This document shows, piece by piece, positions 46,489 to 55,999 of a stretch of 64,000 bases of DNA. This DNA comes from a bacterium (GTDB lineage Bacteria; Actinomycetota; Acidimicrobiia; Spongiisociales; ZC4RG35): contig JAHEJW010000001.1 in NCBI GenBank assembly GCA_024638655.1, positions 82,043 through 146,042 on the forward strand, read 5' to 3'. Within the stretch, counting starts at the first letter, position 1. Every line of letters starts with the position of its first letter. Made by a program: the position numbers and the translations under genes. Under the pieces are notes generated by a model that did no database searches, had not been told where the DNA came from, and was given only the letters and a program-made list of their open reading frames with translations.

Positions 46489-47088
46489 CTAATCGCCGCG
46501 ACCGGGTGACAAGATGAACTGGTTCATCTCAGCGCCGACACGGTTGAGCAATCGGGGAAGCAGATGGATAGGCAGACCTATGACGGTAAAGGGGCTGCCG
46601 CGGACTGACTCGACGAATTGGCCCCCCAGGCCCTGCAGCGCGTAGGCACCGGCCTTGTCCATCGGCTCGCCGGTGTCGACATATGACGCAATCTCATCGA
46701 GAGTCATCGAGACCACCACGACTTCGGTCACATCCACCATCGAGACGACCTCCGCCCCGTCTCTCAGCATCGCCACCGCGACCCCGGTGAATACATCGTG
46801 ACTGTCACCCTCCAGCCGTCGCAGCATCCCCCTCGCCTCCTCCGGATGGGCCGGCTTCCCAAGCATTTGACCCGCGTGCACCACGGCCGTGTCAGCAGCC
46901 ACAACCACCCGACCGGGGGCAGCAACCGCCATCGCCTTGGCGCGAGCCAGGCGCTCGACGTAGGCGGCGGGGAGCTCCGCTGGAAGCCGCGACTCGTCGA
47001 TTCCTGGAGGTTCGACGTCAAAGACGAGATTCAGTCGCTCCAAGAGCTCCCGTCGACGAGGTGACCCGGATGCCAGCACCAGCCTCAT
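46489..47088 (-). CDS. maf: Maf-family nucleoside triphosphate pyrophosphatase
   Basis: RLVLASGSPRRRELLERLNLVFDVEPPGIDE...VVAADTAVVHAGQMLGKP...SFTVIGLPIHLLPRLL-type C-terminus. Confidence 0.94.
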   Translation of the reverse strand: MRLVLASGSPRRRELLERLNLVFDVEPPGIDESRLPAELPAAYVERLARAKAMAVAAPGRVVVAADTAVVHAGQMLGKPAHPEEARGMLRRLEGDSHDVFTGVAVAMLRDGAEVVSMVDVTEVVVVSMTLDEIASYVDTGEPMDKAGAYALQGLGGQFVESVRGSPFTVIGLPIHLLPRLLNRVGAEMNQFILSPGRGD

Positions 47089-48146
47089 CGGAGAACTCCC
47101 AGCCGGATAACTGTTGTCGGACTGCCGAGAACCCCGATGGCGGCGACGGGATTGTCCGGGAAGAGAACCGCATTCGCCGGAGACCCCGGGTCGAAGCCTG
47201 TGGACCGCCCGGTTGCTTCGAACGCCGCAAAGCCAACCGCTTTGACGGCATGTCGAGCGCTCAGCCCCAACTCAGCCAGTCTCACTGCCTCACCGGCAAT
47301 GTCGGCGGGGGCACCAACGAGGTCCGATCCCGCCAGAACTCGCACCCCGGCCTCGACGGCGTGTGGCAACAGCCGACACACGTTTTGGAGGCCCTCGCTG
47401 AGCAGCCGTCCGCCGCTCGACGTCTCGCCGAGCTGTTTGATCGTCTCCTCCACGCGAAGCACCGTAGGGACCCACATGCCACCGCGTGCACCAAGCACCT
47501 CTAGGTCTTCTTCGCTCAGAAACAGACCATGCTCGATGGAGTGGACGCCTGCGCGAACAGCGAGGCCCGGCACCTCAGGCGCCATCGTATGGATGGCGAC
47601 TTTGGCCCCGGCTGCGTCAGCTGAAGAGACTGCCTCACGCAGTTGACTGGCGTCGAAATTGGCCACCGGACCGATCCCTCGACGTGGCCAGTCCCCTACC
47701 AGCTTCACCCAGCCGAGACCTCGGCGGGCCTCTGACTCGACTGCCGCACCGATGTCTCCTGGGTCGATCACCCTGCCAAAGCCCGAGAAGTATCCGTCGA
47801 GCACAGAGATGATCGCGCCAGCAGCCTCGACCTCGGGGCGCTCGATCGACGGCGTCTGCCGTATTGCGTCGATGGTGGTCGTATCGCGCCATCCCTTGTC
47901 CAACAGGAGGGTCACACCCGCAGCTAGCGCATCTCGAGCCCTCTCGATCGCACCTTCGACATCTCCCGGGTCGGTGATGTGCTCCCCGGCAAGATGGGAA
48001 TGGGCGTCGGCCAAACCCGGCAACGCCCAACTCTCCCGCCCGACGTGGGCATCCGGCTCACCAGCCGGTTCCACCCAGATTCCCCCGCTGATATCCCGCG
48101 TGACCACCGGGCCGAATGGGGATCTGAGGGTGACGCGGACTCTCAT
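47085..48146 (-). CDS. Amidohydrolase-family protein
   Basis: LPGLADAHSHLAG metal motif; KVAIHTMAPE; HSIEHGLFLSEEDLE; LAGSDLVGAPADI. Confidence 0.85.
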   Translation of the reverse strand: MRVRVTLRSPFGPVVTRDISGGIWVEPAGEPDAHVGRESWALPGLADAHSHLAGEHITDPGDVEGAIERARDALAAGVTLLLDKGWRDTTTIDAIRQTPSIERPEVEAAGAIISVLDGYFSGFGRVIDPGDIGAAVESEARRGLGWVKLVGDWPRRGIGPVANFDASQLREAVSSADAAGAKVAIHTMAPEVPGLAVRAGVHSIEHGLFLSEEDLEVLGARGGMWVPTVLRVEETIKQLGETSSGGRLLSEGLQNVCRLLPHAVEAGVRVLAGSDLVGAPADIAGEAVRLAELGLSARHAVKAVGFAAFEATGRSTGFDPGSPANAVLFPDNPVAAIGVLGSPTTVIRLGVLR

Positions 48147-48246
48147 GGTGCTGACGCTAACTGCCGATATGTATGGACCAGAGGCTCCATCCGATACGAG
48201 GGGACCCACCAATGCCGAGGGGACTTTGCTCCAAGAGCTCTACATA

Positions 48247-49632
48247 ATGGCGCAGGTGAAGAAGGTCGTGGTCGTGGCAGCTGTGATCCTGACCTCCTGT
48301 GGCGCGCTCACCCAGCCACCCACAACATCTCCTCCTCCGCCTCCCGTCGTCCAACCTATCTCGACGACCACACTCGGCACTCAGCCACTCGAGGTTCAGA
48401 ACTGCGGAGCCCCACCGGTCACTTTTTCCGCCTTCTGTGAGGTCTACGAGCTCATCCAAGAGTGGCATGTCGATCGGCCGATCTCTGACGAGTTCCTCGC
48501 CCAGGTCGCACTCGACTCGTTGGCGAGTCACCGGCCAACCGCAACCGAAGAGAGGCCCAGGACGCTCTTCTGCGCCGTTCCAAACGATGCGTTCGTCGAC
48601 TTCTGCAGCCAGCTGGCGACCATGGTCTGGGAGGACGAAATAGCCATCGCCCCAGCCGTCGACGAGGCCGTACTGGCAATGACCGACATCGGCCTCGGCC
48701 CCTTCACCTACTACGTGCCGCCGGATCAGGTCGGTTCGTTCAGGCAAAATGGAGTCGTGGGCGGTGTTGGTGTTCTCCTCGACGCCACCAACTCGGTGGG
48801 CTCCAAATGCGCTCGAATCGACGAGACCTGTCCTCTCGAGATCGTCTTTGTGTTGGAGAACAATCCGGGGGCCGAGGCAGGTTTGGAAGCGGGTGATCAG
48901 ATCATCTCCATCGACGGCGAGCCGGTCCAAGGGCGGGGTTTCGCTGCCACCGCAACGACCATCGCAGGCGACGAGACGGGGACGGTCACCATCACAGTGG
49001 ACCGAGACGGCGAGACGGTCGAGTTCACCATCGACCGTGCGCCTCTCACCGTTCCGACGGTGGACGTGAGTGTCCCACTCGATGGAGTCGGCTATCTGCG
49101 CATTCCCGACTTCGAAGCAGACATTGGCAACTTGGTCGCCGATGCGCTCTCGTCGCTCGACGAAGCAGGCGCCGGAACGATCGTCGTCGACCTCCGCGAC
49201 AACCCCGGTGGGTTTGTCGACACGGTGGTGGAGGTTGCCTCCCAGTTCATCGACGGTGGAACCGTCATGGCCACGGCGGGACCGGGCGACTCGTTCGAGT
49301 ATCCGGCCGGCGATGGAGGCTTGGCGACCACTCAGAGACTCGTCGTGCTCGTGAACAGGGGAACCGCCTCTGCGGCTGAGATACTCGCTGGTGCTCTGCG
49401 CGACCGACGGGGGGCTGTGATCGTTGGGGCCAACACGTTCGGTAAAGATGCCGTTCAGATACCCTTTGAGCTACGCAACGGCGGTGAACTCTATGTCGCC
49501 GTGGCCCGCTGGACGACACCGACCGGGTTGACGGCCGGAGACGGCGGGCTGACGCCGGACAGGGAGTTGGAATTCCCGACCGACCAGACCGTCGAGGAAC
49601 TCGTCCGGGCCGCCCTCGACGCGGCATCATGA
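48247..49632 (+). CDS. S41 (C-terminal processing) peptidase, lipoprotein with PDZ domain
   Basis: MAQVKKVVVVAAVILTSCGALTQ; PDZ (AGLEAGDQIISIDGEPV); S41 NRGTASAAEILAGALRDRRGAVIVGANTFGKDAVQ. Confidence 0.92.
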   Translation: MAQVKKVVVVAAVILTSCGALTQPPTTSPPPPPVVQPISTTTLGTQPLEVQNCGAPPVTFSAFCEVYELIQEWHVDRPISDEFLAQVALDSLASHRPTATEERPRTLFCAVPNDAFVDFCSQLATMVWEDEIAIAPAVDEAVLAMTDIGLGPFTYYVPPDQVGSFRQNGVVGGVGVLLDATNSVGSKCARIDETCPLEIVFVLENNPGAEAGLEAGDQIISIDGEPVQGRGFAATATTIAGDETGTVTITVDRDGETVEFTIDRAPLTVPTVDVSVPLDGVGYLRIPDFEADIGNLVADALSSLDEAGAGTIVVDLRDNPGGFVDTVVEVASQFIDGGTVMATAGPGDSFEYPAGDGGLATTQRLVVLVNRGTASAAEILAGALRDRRGAVIVGANTFGKDAVQIPFELRNGGELYVAVARWTTPTGLTAGDGGLTPDRELEFPTDQTVEELVRAALDAAS

Positions 49633-51032
49633 TCAAGAAACGCCTTCTAACCACATCGGTCGCAATGGCCGTAGTCATCACATCCTGCGTCGGCGGCACA
49701 GGTGGAACCTCCACGACCGACGGGTCGGGACCCACGGCCCCCCCAACAACGGAGAATCTGGGCTCGGATGGACCATCCCGCGACCAGAGCGCAGATTTCG
49801 AGATCGTCGCATGTGACGACGCGCCCGACGACGTTGTGATCGTATGCGAGGCCTACGACCTCATTCGGGACAACTACGTCGACGACATCCCGGACGAAAC
49901 GCTGATCCAGGCAGCAGTCGAGGGTCTGAGAGCACTCGATGCAGACGACTTCGGAGAGAGATTCAAATGTCCCCTTCCCAACGAGGGTTTCCTCGCGGTC
50001 TGCGAGGCGGCAGTCGGCCGGGATCTCGGCCAGTTCTCGCTGGCCGAGATGATCGTCAGCTCTTTCGCTCTTTTCGGCCTCGACCCGAACTCGTTCTATC
50101 TCGATGAAGAGGCCCTGGAGCTCCTCCAGGAGGAGCAACAGGGCGAGATCGAGGGCATCGGCGCGCTGGTTTCCCCGGAGGATGAGACGATCGAAGGCGA
50201 GAACAAGCAGTGCTCCATCGTCTCGGAAACATGCAATGTCTTGATCGCATCGACGATCGAGGGAACTCCGGCAGAGGCGGCCGGCTTGCAGAGCGGAGAC
50301 ATCATCATCGGCGTCGACGGCGACGAGGTGATCGGATGGTCCATCGAAGAGCTCACCGCACGTGTGCGGGGCCCTTCGGGGACCGACGTGGCCTTGACCA
50401 TCAGGAGAGACGACGAGGTCTTCGAGGTGACTATCACCCGGGCGGCGGTGGTCATACCGGTGCTCGAGACGGCGCAGTTCGGCGACGATGGCTACATCCG
50501 ATTGCGGGTCTTCAACGGTACGGCCGACGAGCAGTTCCAGACTGCGGTCATAGAGATGGTCGCCGACGGAATCGACGACTTGGTCGTCGATCTCCGCAAC
50601 AATCCGGGAGGTCTGCTGGACACTGCGATCGAAATCACCTCGGTCTTCCTTCCCTCGGGCGACGTTGTGGTGACCGAGGGTCCGAACGACGACAACACCT
50701 ATTCGGTGACAGGTGCCTCACTCGTCCCCGAGAGTGTGAACGTGATCTTCGTGGTCAACGGGGGCAGCGCATCGGCTTCAGAGGTGGTCTCCGCCGTGTT
50801 GCAGGAACGGGATCGGGCGCTCGTCGTCGGCGAGAACACCTTCGGGAAGAACACTGTTCAGCAGCGTTTCGCACTCTCCAACGGCGGGGCCCTGAAGCTG
50901 ACGATCGCCCGCTGGCTCACACCGGGCGGCCTTGACTTCGGCGGTGTCGGCGTGACCCCGGACGTGGAGCTCGCTTTCGAATCGAACGTGACTACCGAAG
51001 AGCTTGTCGCTGCCGTGGTCAGTCTCGGCTGA
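49629..51032 (+). CDS. S41 (C-terminal processing) peptidase, lipoprotein with PDZ domain
   Basis: VVITSCVGGTGG lipobox; AAGLQSGDIIIGVDGDEV; NGGSASASEVVSAVLQERDRALVVGENTFGKNTVQ; ATGA overlap with previous gene. Confidence 0.93.
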   Translation: MIKKRLLTTSVAMAVVITSCVGGTGGTSTTDGSGPTAPPTTENLGSDGPSRDQSADFEIVACDDAPDDVVIVCEAYDLIRDNYVDDIPDETLIQAAVEGLRALDADDFGERFKCPLPNEGFLAVCEAAVGRDLGQFSLAEMIVSSFALFGLDPNSFYLDEEALELLQEEQQGEIEGIGALVSPEDETIEGENKQCSIVSETCNVLIASTIEGTPAEAAGLQSGDIIIGVDGDEVIGWSIEELTARVRGPSGTDVALTIRRDDEVFEVTITRAAVVIPVLETAQFGDDGYIRLRVFNGTADEQFQTAVIEMVADGIDDLVVDLRNNPGGLLDTAIEITSVFLPSGDVVVTEGPNDDNTYSVTGASLVPESVNVIFVVNGGSASASEVVSAVLQERDRALVVGENTFGKNTVQQRFALSNGGALKLTIARWLTPGGLDFGGVGVTPDVELAFESNVTTEELVAAVVSLG

Positions 51033-51071
51033 TCACCCTTACAATCTCTCGCCTTCTGTGCGGAGGCAGTT

Positions 51072-52349
51072 GTGAGAGTCGGCATAGGCATTCTGGGAGG
51101 CGGAACGGTTGGTGGCGCGCTCGCCCATCGGTTGCTGACCGAAGGCGAGGCGGTGACGTCCAAGACTGGCCTCGAGCTCGAGGTGAGGAAGATCGCAGTC
51201 CGGGACCTTGCCAAGGGAAGGCCTTATCCGTTTCCACCGGACCTCCTCACCGACTCACCGGCCGACGTAGTGAACGACCCTGCAGTTCAGCTGGTCGTCG
51301 AGCTGATGGGAGGTCTCGAGCCCGCAGCAGATTTGGTGATGCAGGCAATCGAGGCGGGGAAACCAGTGGTTACCGCGAACAAGGAGCTGGTGGCGATCCG
51401 CGGGGACGAGTTGATCAAGAAGGCAGAAGAGCGAGGTGTCTCCTTGCTCTTCGAAGCAGCCGTAGGTGGTGCGATTCCCATCATCCGACCCTTGTCCGCG
51501 TCTCTGGCGGGCGAACGCATCAGCGAAGTCATCGGGATCGTCAACGGGACGACGAATTTCATACTCACTCAGATGTGCGAGTCAGGTGCCCGCTACGAGG
51601 AGGCTTTGGCCGAAGCACAATCCTTGGGCTATGCGGAGGCAGACCCGAGCGCGGACGTCTCAGGATCAGATGCGGCATCCAAGGCCGCCATCCTGGCTTC
51701 TCTGGCCTTCGGGACGTGGATTGCCAGCGACCGTGTTCACCGTGAAGGAATCGACCAGCTCCAACCCGAAGACATAGCGTTTGCGGCGGATCTCGGTTAT
51801 CTGCCGAAACTTCTGGCTATCGCGAGTGAATCGGAGGCGGGAATCGGCGTGCGCGTCCACACGACTCTGATTCCCACCGACCACCCTCTGGCCTCGGTCC
51901 GCGGATCCCAAAACGCTGTCTATGTGAAGGGACCGGCAGTCGACGAGCTCCTCTTCGCCGGGCCCGGTGCCGGAGGCGACCCAACAGCGACTGCGGTGCT
52001 GGGAGACATCATCGAAGCGGCCCGGGAGCTTCTCGCCGGTGCACAGGTCCCGCCGCGAGTGCGCTTTGGCTCCGGCCGAATCAGGGACTTCTCCGACATC
52101 GACACGAGCTGGTATCTGAGACTGGAGGTGGTCGATGAGCCCGGCGTCCTCGCCCAGATTGCGACGACAATCGGAGCGAACAGGGTCAGCATCGAGTCGA
52201 TGGTCCAAATTGGACGGGGCGAGACCGCAACCCTGCTGTTCATCACCCACCCGTCACCCGAGTCGGATCACCAGGCGGCGATCGTCGCTCTGAGACAGCT
52301 CGAGGTCGTGCGACAAGTCGCAGCCGCGATGAGGGTGCTCACGGTTTGA
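51072..52349 (+). CDS. hom: Homoserine dehydrogenase with C-terminal ACT domain
   Basis: RVGIGILGGGTVGGALAHRLL...VVTANKELVA...GIVNGTTNFILTQM...AEADPSADVSGSDAASKAAILASLAFG; ACT-like end. Confidence 0.95.
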   Translation: MRVGIGILGGGTVGGALAHRLLTEGEAVTSKTGLELEVRKIAVRDLAKGRPYPFPPDLLTDSPADVVNDPAVQLVVELMGGLEPAADLVMQAIEAGKPVVTANKELVAIRGDELIKKAEERGVSLLFEAAVGGAIPIIRPLSASLAGERISEVIGIVNGTTNFILTQMCESGARYEEALAEAQSLGYAEADPSADVSGSDAASKAAILASLAFGTWIASDRVHREGIDQLQPEDIAFAADLGYLPKLLAIASESEAGIGVRVHTTLIPTDHPLASVRGSQNAVYVKGPAVDELLFAGPGAGGDPTATAVLGDIIEAARELLAGAQVPPRVRFGSGRIRDFSDIDTSWYLRLEVVDEPGVLAQIATTIGANRVSIESMVQIGRGETATLLFITHPSPESDHQAAIVALRQLEVVRQVAAAMRVLTV

Positions 52350-53130
52350 CTGGCCGGCCCTCTGGCTGACATGAAGGACACCAATAGGTGACGCGATCAC
52401 CGAGCCTGGCCATCTTGATCTCGCTGGAACACCTTCGACACGGTCTGCCGGCACGGTCGTAGACCCACATCTCCCGGCCTCTGGCGCGCTCACCCGTGGT
52501 GCTACGCGGGCCGGATCTGACGTTGACAGCGAGGAGCCGACTCGCCCGCTCGGCCATCTCGAGCAGTTCGGGATCAGACACCTCGCTGACACGCGTCCCG
52601 GGGTGGATACCCGCGAGGAAGAGCAGCTCCGACTTGTACACGTTGCCGATACCTGCAACGACTCGCTGGTCGAGCAAGACCTCGGCGATCGATGCGGGGT
52701 TCCGTGTCCGGGCGCGCTCGACGAACAGGCCGGGTTCGAATCCATCCGCCAGAACATCGGGACCGAGACGCTCAAGCCGTCGTTCGATCGCAGGTGTTCG
52801 ATCGACCTCGACATCCGGGGCGGCAAAGCAACAAATGTGGTGGGCGGCGGTGCTGAGCACAACCCTGGCGCTGCCCGGTACGGGGCGCTCGGCGGGAATT
52901 ACGGTCCAGCGACCGGGCATGCCCAAGTGCACCCGGAGCGAGAAACCCTTGTCGAAGTCCACCACGAGGTGCTTGCCGAAAGTTCGCACGTCTTTGACTC
53001 GCCGACCCGCCAAACGATCCGCATTCGACCGAATCTGAGGCGCGGTTCCATAGACCGAGACAACGTCGTTCCCCATCAGGATCGGCCGGATGCGCGCCGC
53101 AGCTTTGGCGATGCTGTCACCCTCGGGCAT
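52339..53130 (-). CDS. Fpg/Nei-family DNA glycosylase
   Basis: MPEGDSIAKAAARIRPIL (Nei-like N-term), GIGNVYKSELLFLAGIHP, zinc finger CRRCSSEIKMARLGDRVTYWCPSCQ. Confidence 0.93.
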   Translation of the reverse strand: MPEGDSIAKAAARIRPILMGNDVVSVYGTAPQIRSNADRLAGRRVKDVRTFGKHLVVDFDKGFSLRVHLGMPGRWTVIPAERPVPGSARVVLSTAAHHICCFAAPDVEVDRTPAIERRLERLGPDVLADGFEPGLFVERARTRNPASIAEVLLDQRVVAGIGNVYKSELLFLAGIHPGTRVSEVSDPELLEMAERASRLLAVNVRSGPRSTTGERARGREMWVYDRAGRPCRRCSSEIKMARLGDRVTYWCPSCQPEGRPVKP

Positions 53131-53169
53131 GTCGCCGGTCTCCCACCAAGAGCAGGATGAGCTTCTGGC

Positions 53170-53601
53170 TCAAAGCAACATGGTGGTCAGAGCCAGGATC
53201 CAGAGGAGGCCTTCCAACCGGAGTGCCCCGATCAGCGCTCCTACCCTCGACACCGCTCGAGGAAGATCGTTGTCGGCCAAGCCGGCCCTCACGTCGCGCC
53301 ACGCCGGGCTTCCCACCAGACCACCCACCACGAACATCGCCAATACTGCCGCCAGACCGAGCCAAATGCGTAGTGGAGTTTCAGCCAAGCCGGTGGTCAG
53401 CATGACCAGCCAGACGCCGGTAGCCAAAGTCCCCAAGCCCGAGATGATGCCAAGACGCTCGGCTCTGGCCATTCTCTGGGTGAGACCCAAGTTCTCATGT
53501 CGATTGTGGATCGACTGACGGAGATCCCGCGGGATCAGGATCTTGTGGCCAAACCAAGTCGCGGCAAACGTGACGTGAAGGATCTTGATGATCAGGATCA
53601 C
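53170..53601 (-). CDS. Small integral membrane protein (CopD/DUF2269-like)
   Basis: ILHVTFAATWFGHKILIPRDLRQS... four hydrophobic segments. Confidence 0.6.
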   Translation of the reverse strand: MILIIKILHVTFAATWFGHKILIPRDLRQSIHNRHENLGLTQRMARAERLGIISGLGTLATGVWLVMLTTGLAETPLRIWLGLAAVLAMFVVGGLVGSPAWRDVRAGLADNDLPRAVSRVGALIGALRLEGLLWILALTTMLL

Positions 53602-53672
53602 ACGAGTAGCGAAGCTACGCGACGCAGAGAGTTGCCGTCGTCTAGCGCCAGGCGAGTCTCTACAGACCGACG

Positions 53673-54314
53673 CTAACTCAAGCCGGGATAACCGATCCCG
53701 GTATTGGCATGACAGTCATATCCGTGAGGGTTCTTCCCCAGATACTGCTGGTGGTAGTCCTCGGCGTAGTAGTACCTGTCCAGGGGTTTGATCTCGGTCG
53801 TTATCTCTCCGAAGCCGCGCTCGGTGATCACGGACTGATAGAGATCTCGGGATCTCTTGGCTTGGTCCAGTTGCTCATCGGTAGTCGTGTAGATCGCCGA
53901 CCTGTATTGAGTCCCGACATCGTTGCCTTGCTGATACCCCTGAGTTGGATCGTGGGTCTCCCAGAAGACCCGGAGGAGCTCGTCATAGGAGACCTGGTCC
54001 GGGTGGTAAACGACCATGACAGCTTCGGTATGGCCGGTTCGGCCGGTGCAAACCTCTTCATACGAGGGGTTGGGCGTGATCCCTCCTGCATAACCCACCG
54101 ACGTGGTGTACACCCCGTCGAGCTGCCAGAAACGCCTCTCTGCGCCCCAGAAGCAGCCCATCCCGAATACGGCCGTCTCGGCCCCTTCGGGGAACGGGCC
54201 CACCATTGGATTCCCGTTGATGAAGTGCTCGTCTGGCACCTCGACTCCCTCGCTTCGACCGGGCAGAGCCTGATCCGGCGACGGCATGTCCATTGCTTTA
54301 CGTCCAAACATCAC
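53673..54314 (-). CDS. msrA: Peptide methionine sulfoxide reductase A
   Basis: [33 protein letters not shown]...[33 protein letters not shown]. Confidence 0.96.
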   Translation of the reverse strand: MMFGRKAMDMPSPDQALPGRSEGVEVPDEHFINGNPMVGPFPEGAETAVFGMGCFWGAERRFWQLDGVYTTSVGYAGGITPNPSYEEVCTGRTGHTEAVMVVYHPDQVSYDELLRVFWETHDPTQGYQQGNDVGTQYRSAIYTTTDEQLDQAKRSRDLYQSVITERGFGEITTEIKPLDRYYYAEDYHQQYLGKNPHGYDCHANTGIGYPGLS

Positions 54315-54339
54315 GACCTCCGTGGGCTAATCAAACCAT

Positions 54340-54723
54340 TCAACCTGTTAAGACAGCCTCAAGTTCCATCTCGACTTTCCAGCGCTCATCGAGTAAACCG
54401 GCCACGACCACCATCGTCGAAGCCGGTCGAATCGAAGCAAAGACCTCCCCATGCGCCTCCCCGACCTTGTCGGCGTAGGAGGCGTCGGTGATGAACGTTC
54501 GGGTGCGGACGACGTCATCGGGAGCTCCTCCGACCGCCGCCAGGGCTCCGAGCATTATCTCGATACAGCGCCGGGTCTGAGCTCCGGGATCGGGATCGAC
54601 ATTGCCATCAGGCCAGATCGGAGCGGTACCGGCGACGAGGACGCGTTCCCCGACCCGGACCGCCCGACTGAAGCCATACCGGGGCTCGAAGGGCGAGCCG
54701 GAGCTGATGTTCTCACGCTTCAT
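54340..54723 (-). CDS. RidA/YjgF-family protein
   Basis: ISSGSPFEPRYGFSRAVRVGERVLVAGTAPI...RCIEIMLGALAAVGGAPDDVVRTRTFITD. Confidence 0.88.
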   Translation of the reverse strand: MKRENISSGSPFEPRYGFSRAVRVGERVLVAGTAPIWPDGNVDPDPGAQTRRCIEIMLGALAAVGGAPDDVVRTRTFITDASYADKVGEAHGEVFASIRPASTMVVVAGLLDERWKVEMELEAVLTG

Positions 54724-54809
54724 GGGTCCAGCCTATGCGGTGAGCACCTCAAGCCAGCCAGTTCCCACTTCTCGCACTCCGACCGATTCGTTACGCTTTT
54801 CCACAGCCC

Positions 54810-55973
54810 ATGCGGTTTCTCCGAAGTCTCCCGGTGTTGATTGCCTTTGCCCTCGTGGCTTCTCTCATCTCTACGGCCGGCCCACTGGCGTTGGCCCAGT
54901 CCGTCGAGGAGGCCCAGGACGACGTCGCTGCCGCCAAGGAGAGGGCCGAAGTGGCATCCGGGCTTGTCGACGAGGCGGTCGCCGAACGCGAGGAGCTCGA
55001 GATTGAGCTGGCCGAGACGATTTCCCAGGTGAACGATCTCGCCGCGAACCTATCCATCGTCGGCTCTGATCTGGACAGGACCGCGGCGCAGCTCGGCTTT
55101 GCCGACGTCGAGTTGGCAGGGATCAAATCAGCCATCGAGATTCAGGCCGTCGATGCCTACATGACAGTCCTGGCATCGCCATCGGTCTCGGTGGTGAATT
55201 CGCCCACCGTCGAGCAGGCGATAGTCGCGTCATCGGTGGTCGAAGACGTGGTCGCAAGCGGGCGAGCGACCGTCGACGACCTGGTGGTGAAGCGGAGAAC
55301 GTTGGAGGAGCTCCAAGACAAGTATCTCGCCGAGCAGGACGCATATCAGCAGGTGCAGGATGAGCTGGACGAGCAAGTTGCACGGCTCGCCGATCTGTAT
55401 GAGAGGGCCGACGCGCTCGTCGCCGATGCCGTGAGGCAAGCCCAAGGCGCCGATGCCGAGTACCGAGCCGCGCTGAGCGCTGTCGACATGGCACGCGCGC
55501 GCGAATCGGAGCGGCAGAGACAAGAGGAGCGCAGCTCCACCACCACGACCACATCCCCGGGGTCAACGACCTCCACGACCTCCGGCAAGGCGACCACCAC
55601 GACAACCTCTGCCACGGCGACGTCTACTTCCGGCGCGGGTGGCGGCCCTTGGAACCATCCGCCCTCCGTCGAGCAATGGAGAGGACTTGTGCAGACGTTC
55701 TTCCCGTCGAACCGGGTAGAAGAAGCACTGCGCATCATCGACTGTGAGAGCAACGGCGACCCCGACGCCTACAACCCATACTCAGGGGCCTCGGGATTGT
55801 TTCAGTTCCTACCGTCGACCTGGGCGAGCACCGCTCCCAAGGCGGGTTACCCCAGCTCCAGCCCTTTCGAGCCGGAGGCCAACATCGCGTCTGCGGCTTG
55901 GCTGGCGAACCGCTACCAGGAGCTGGGCCTCTATTACTGGCAGGCGTGGAGCTGTCGAAGGATGCTTGGCTGA
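54810..55973 (+). CDS. Secreted coiled-coil protein with C-terminal SLT/lysozyme-like domain
   Basis: Signal peptide, coiled coil, Thr-rich linker, then EALRIIDCESNGDPDAYNPYSGASGLFQFLPSTWAS...ANIASAAWLANRY. Confidence 0.85.
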   Translation: MRFLRSLPVLIAFALVASLISTAGPLALAQSVEEAQDDVAAAKERAEVASGLVDEAVAEREELEIELAETISQVNDLAANLSIVGSDLDRTAAQLGFADVELAGIKSAIEIQAVDAYMTVLASPSVSVVNSPTVEQAIVASSVVEDVVASGRATVDDLVVKRRTLEELQDKYLAEQDAYQQVQDELDEQVARLADLYERADALVADAVRQAQGADAEYRAALSAVDMARARESERQRQEERSSTTTTTSPGSTTSTTSGKATTTTTSATATSTSGAGGGPWNHPPSVEQWRGLVQTFFPSNRVEEALRIIDCESNGDPDAYNPYSGASGLFQFLPSTWASTAPKAGYPSSSPFEPEANIASAAWLANRYQELGLYYWQAWSCRRMLG

Positions 55974-55999
55974 CGGGTCCCTAGAATCTCGCTCCGCTG

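Noticed and set aside
47659-48246. N-terminal extension of the 657-aa S41 peptidase ORF
   Set aside because: Antisense to the amidohydrolase; a lipoprotein signal starts at 48247.
52725-52750. GGGTTCGAATCC resembling a tRNA T-arm
   Set aside because: Lies inside the Fpg/Nei coding region, flanking bases do not form a T-stem or acceptor stem.
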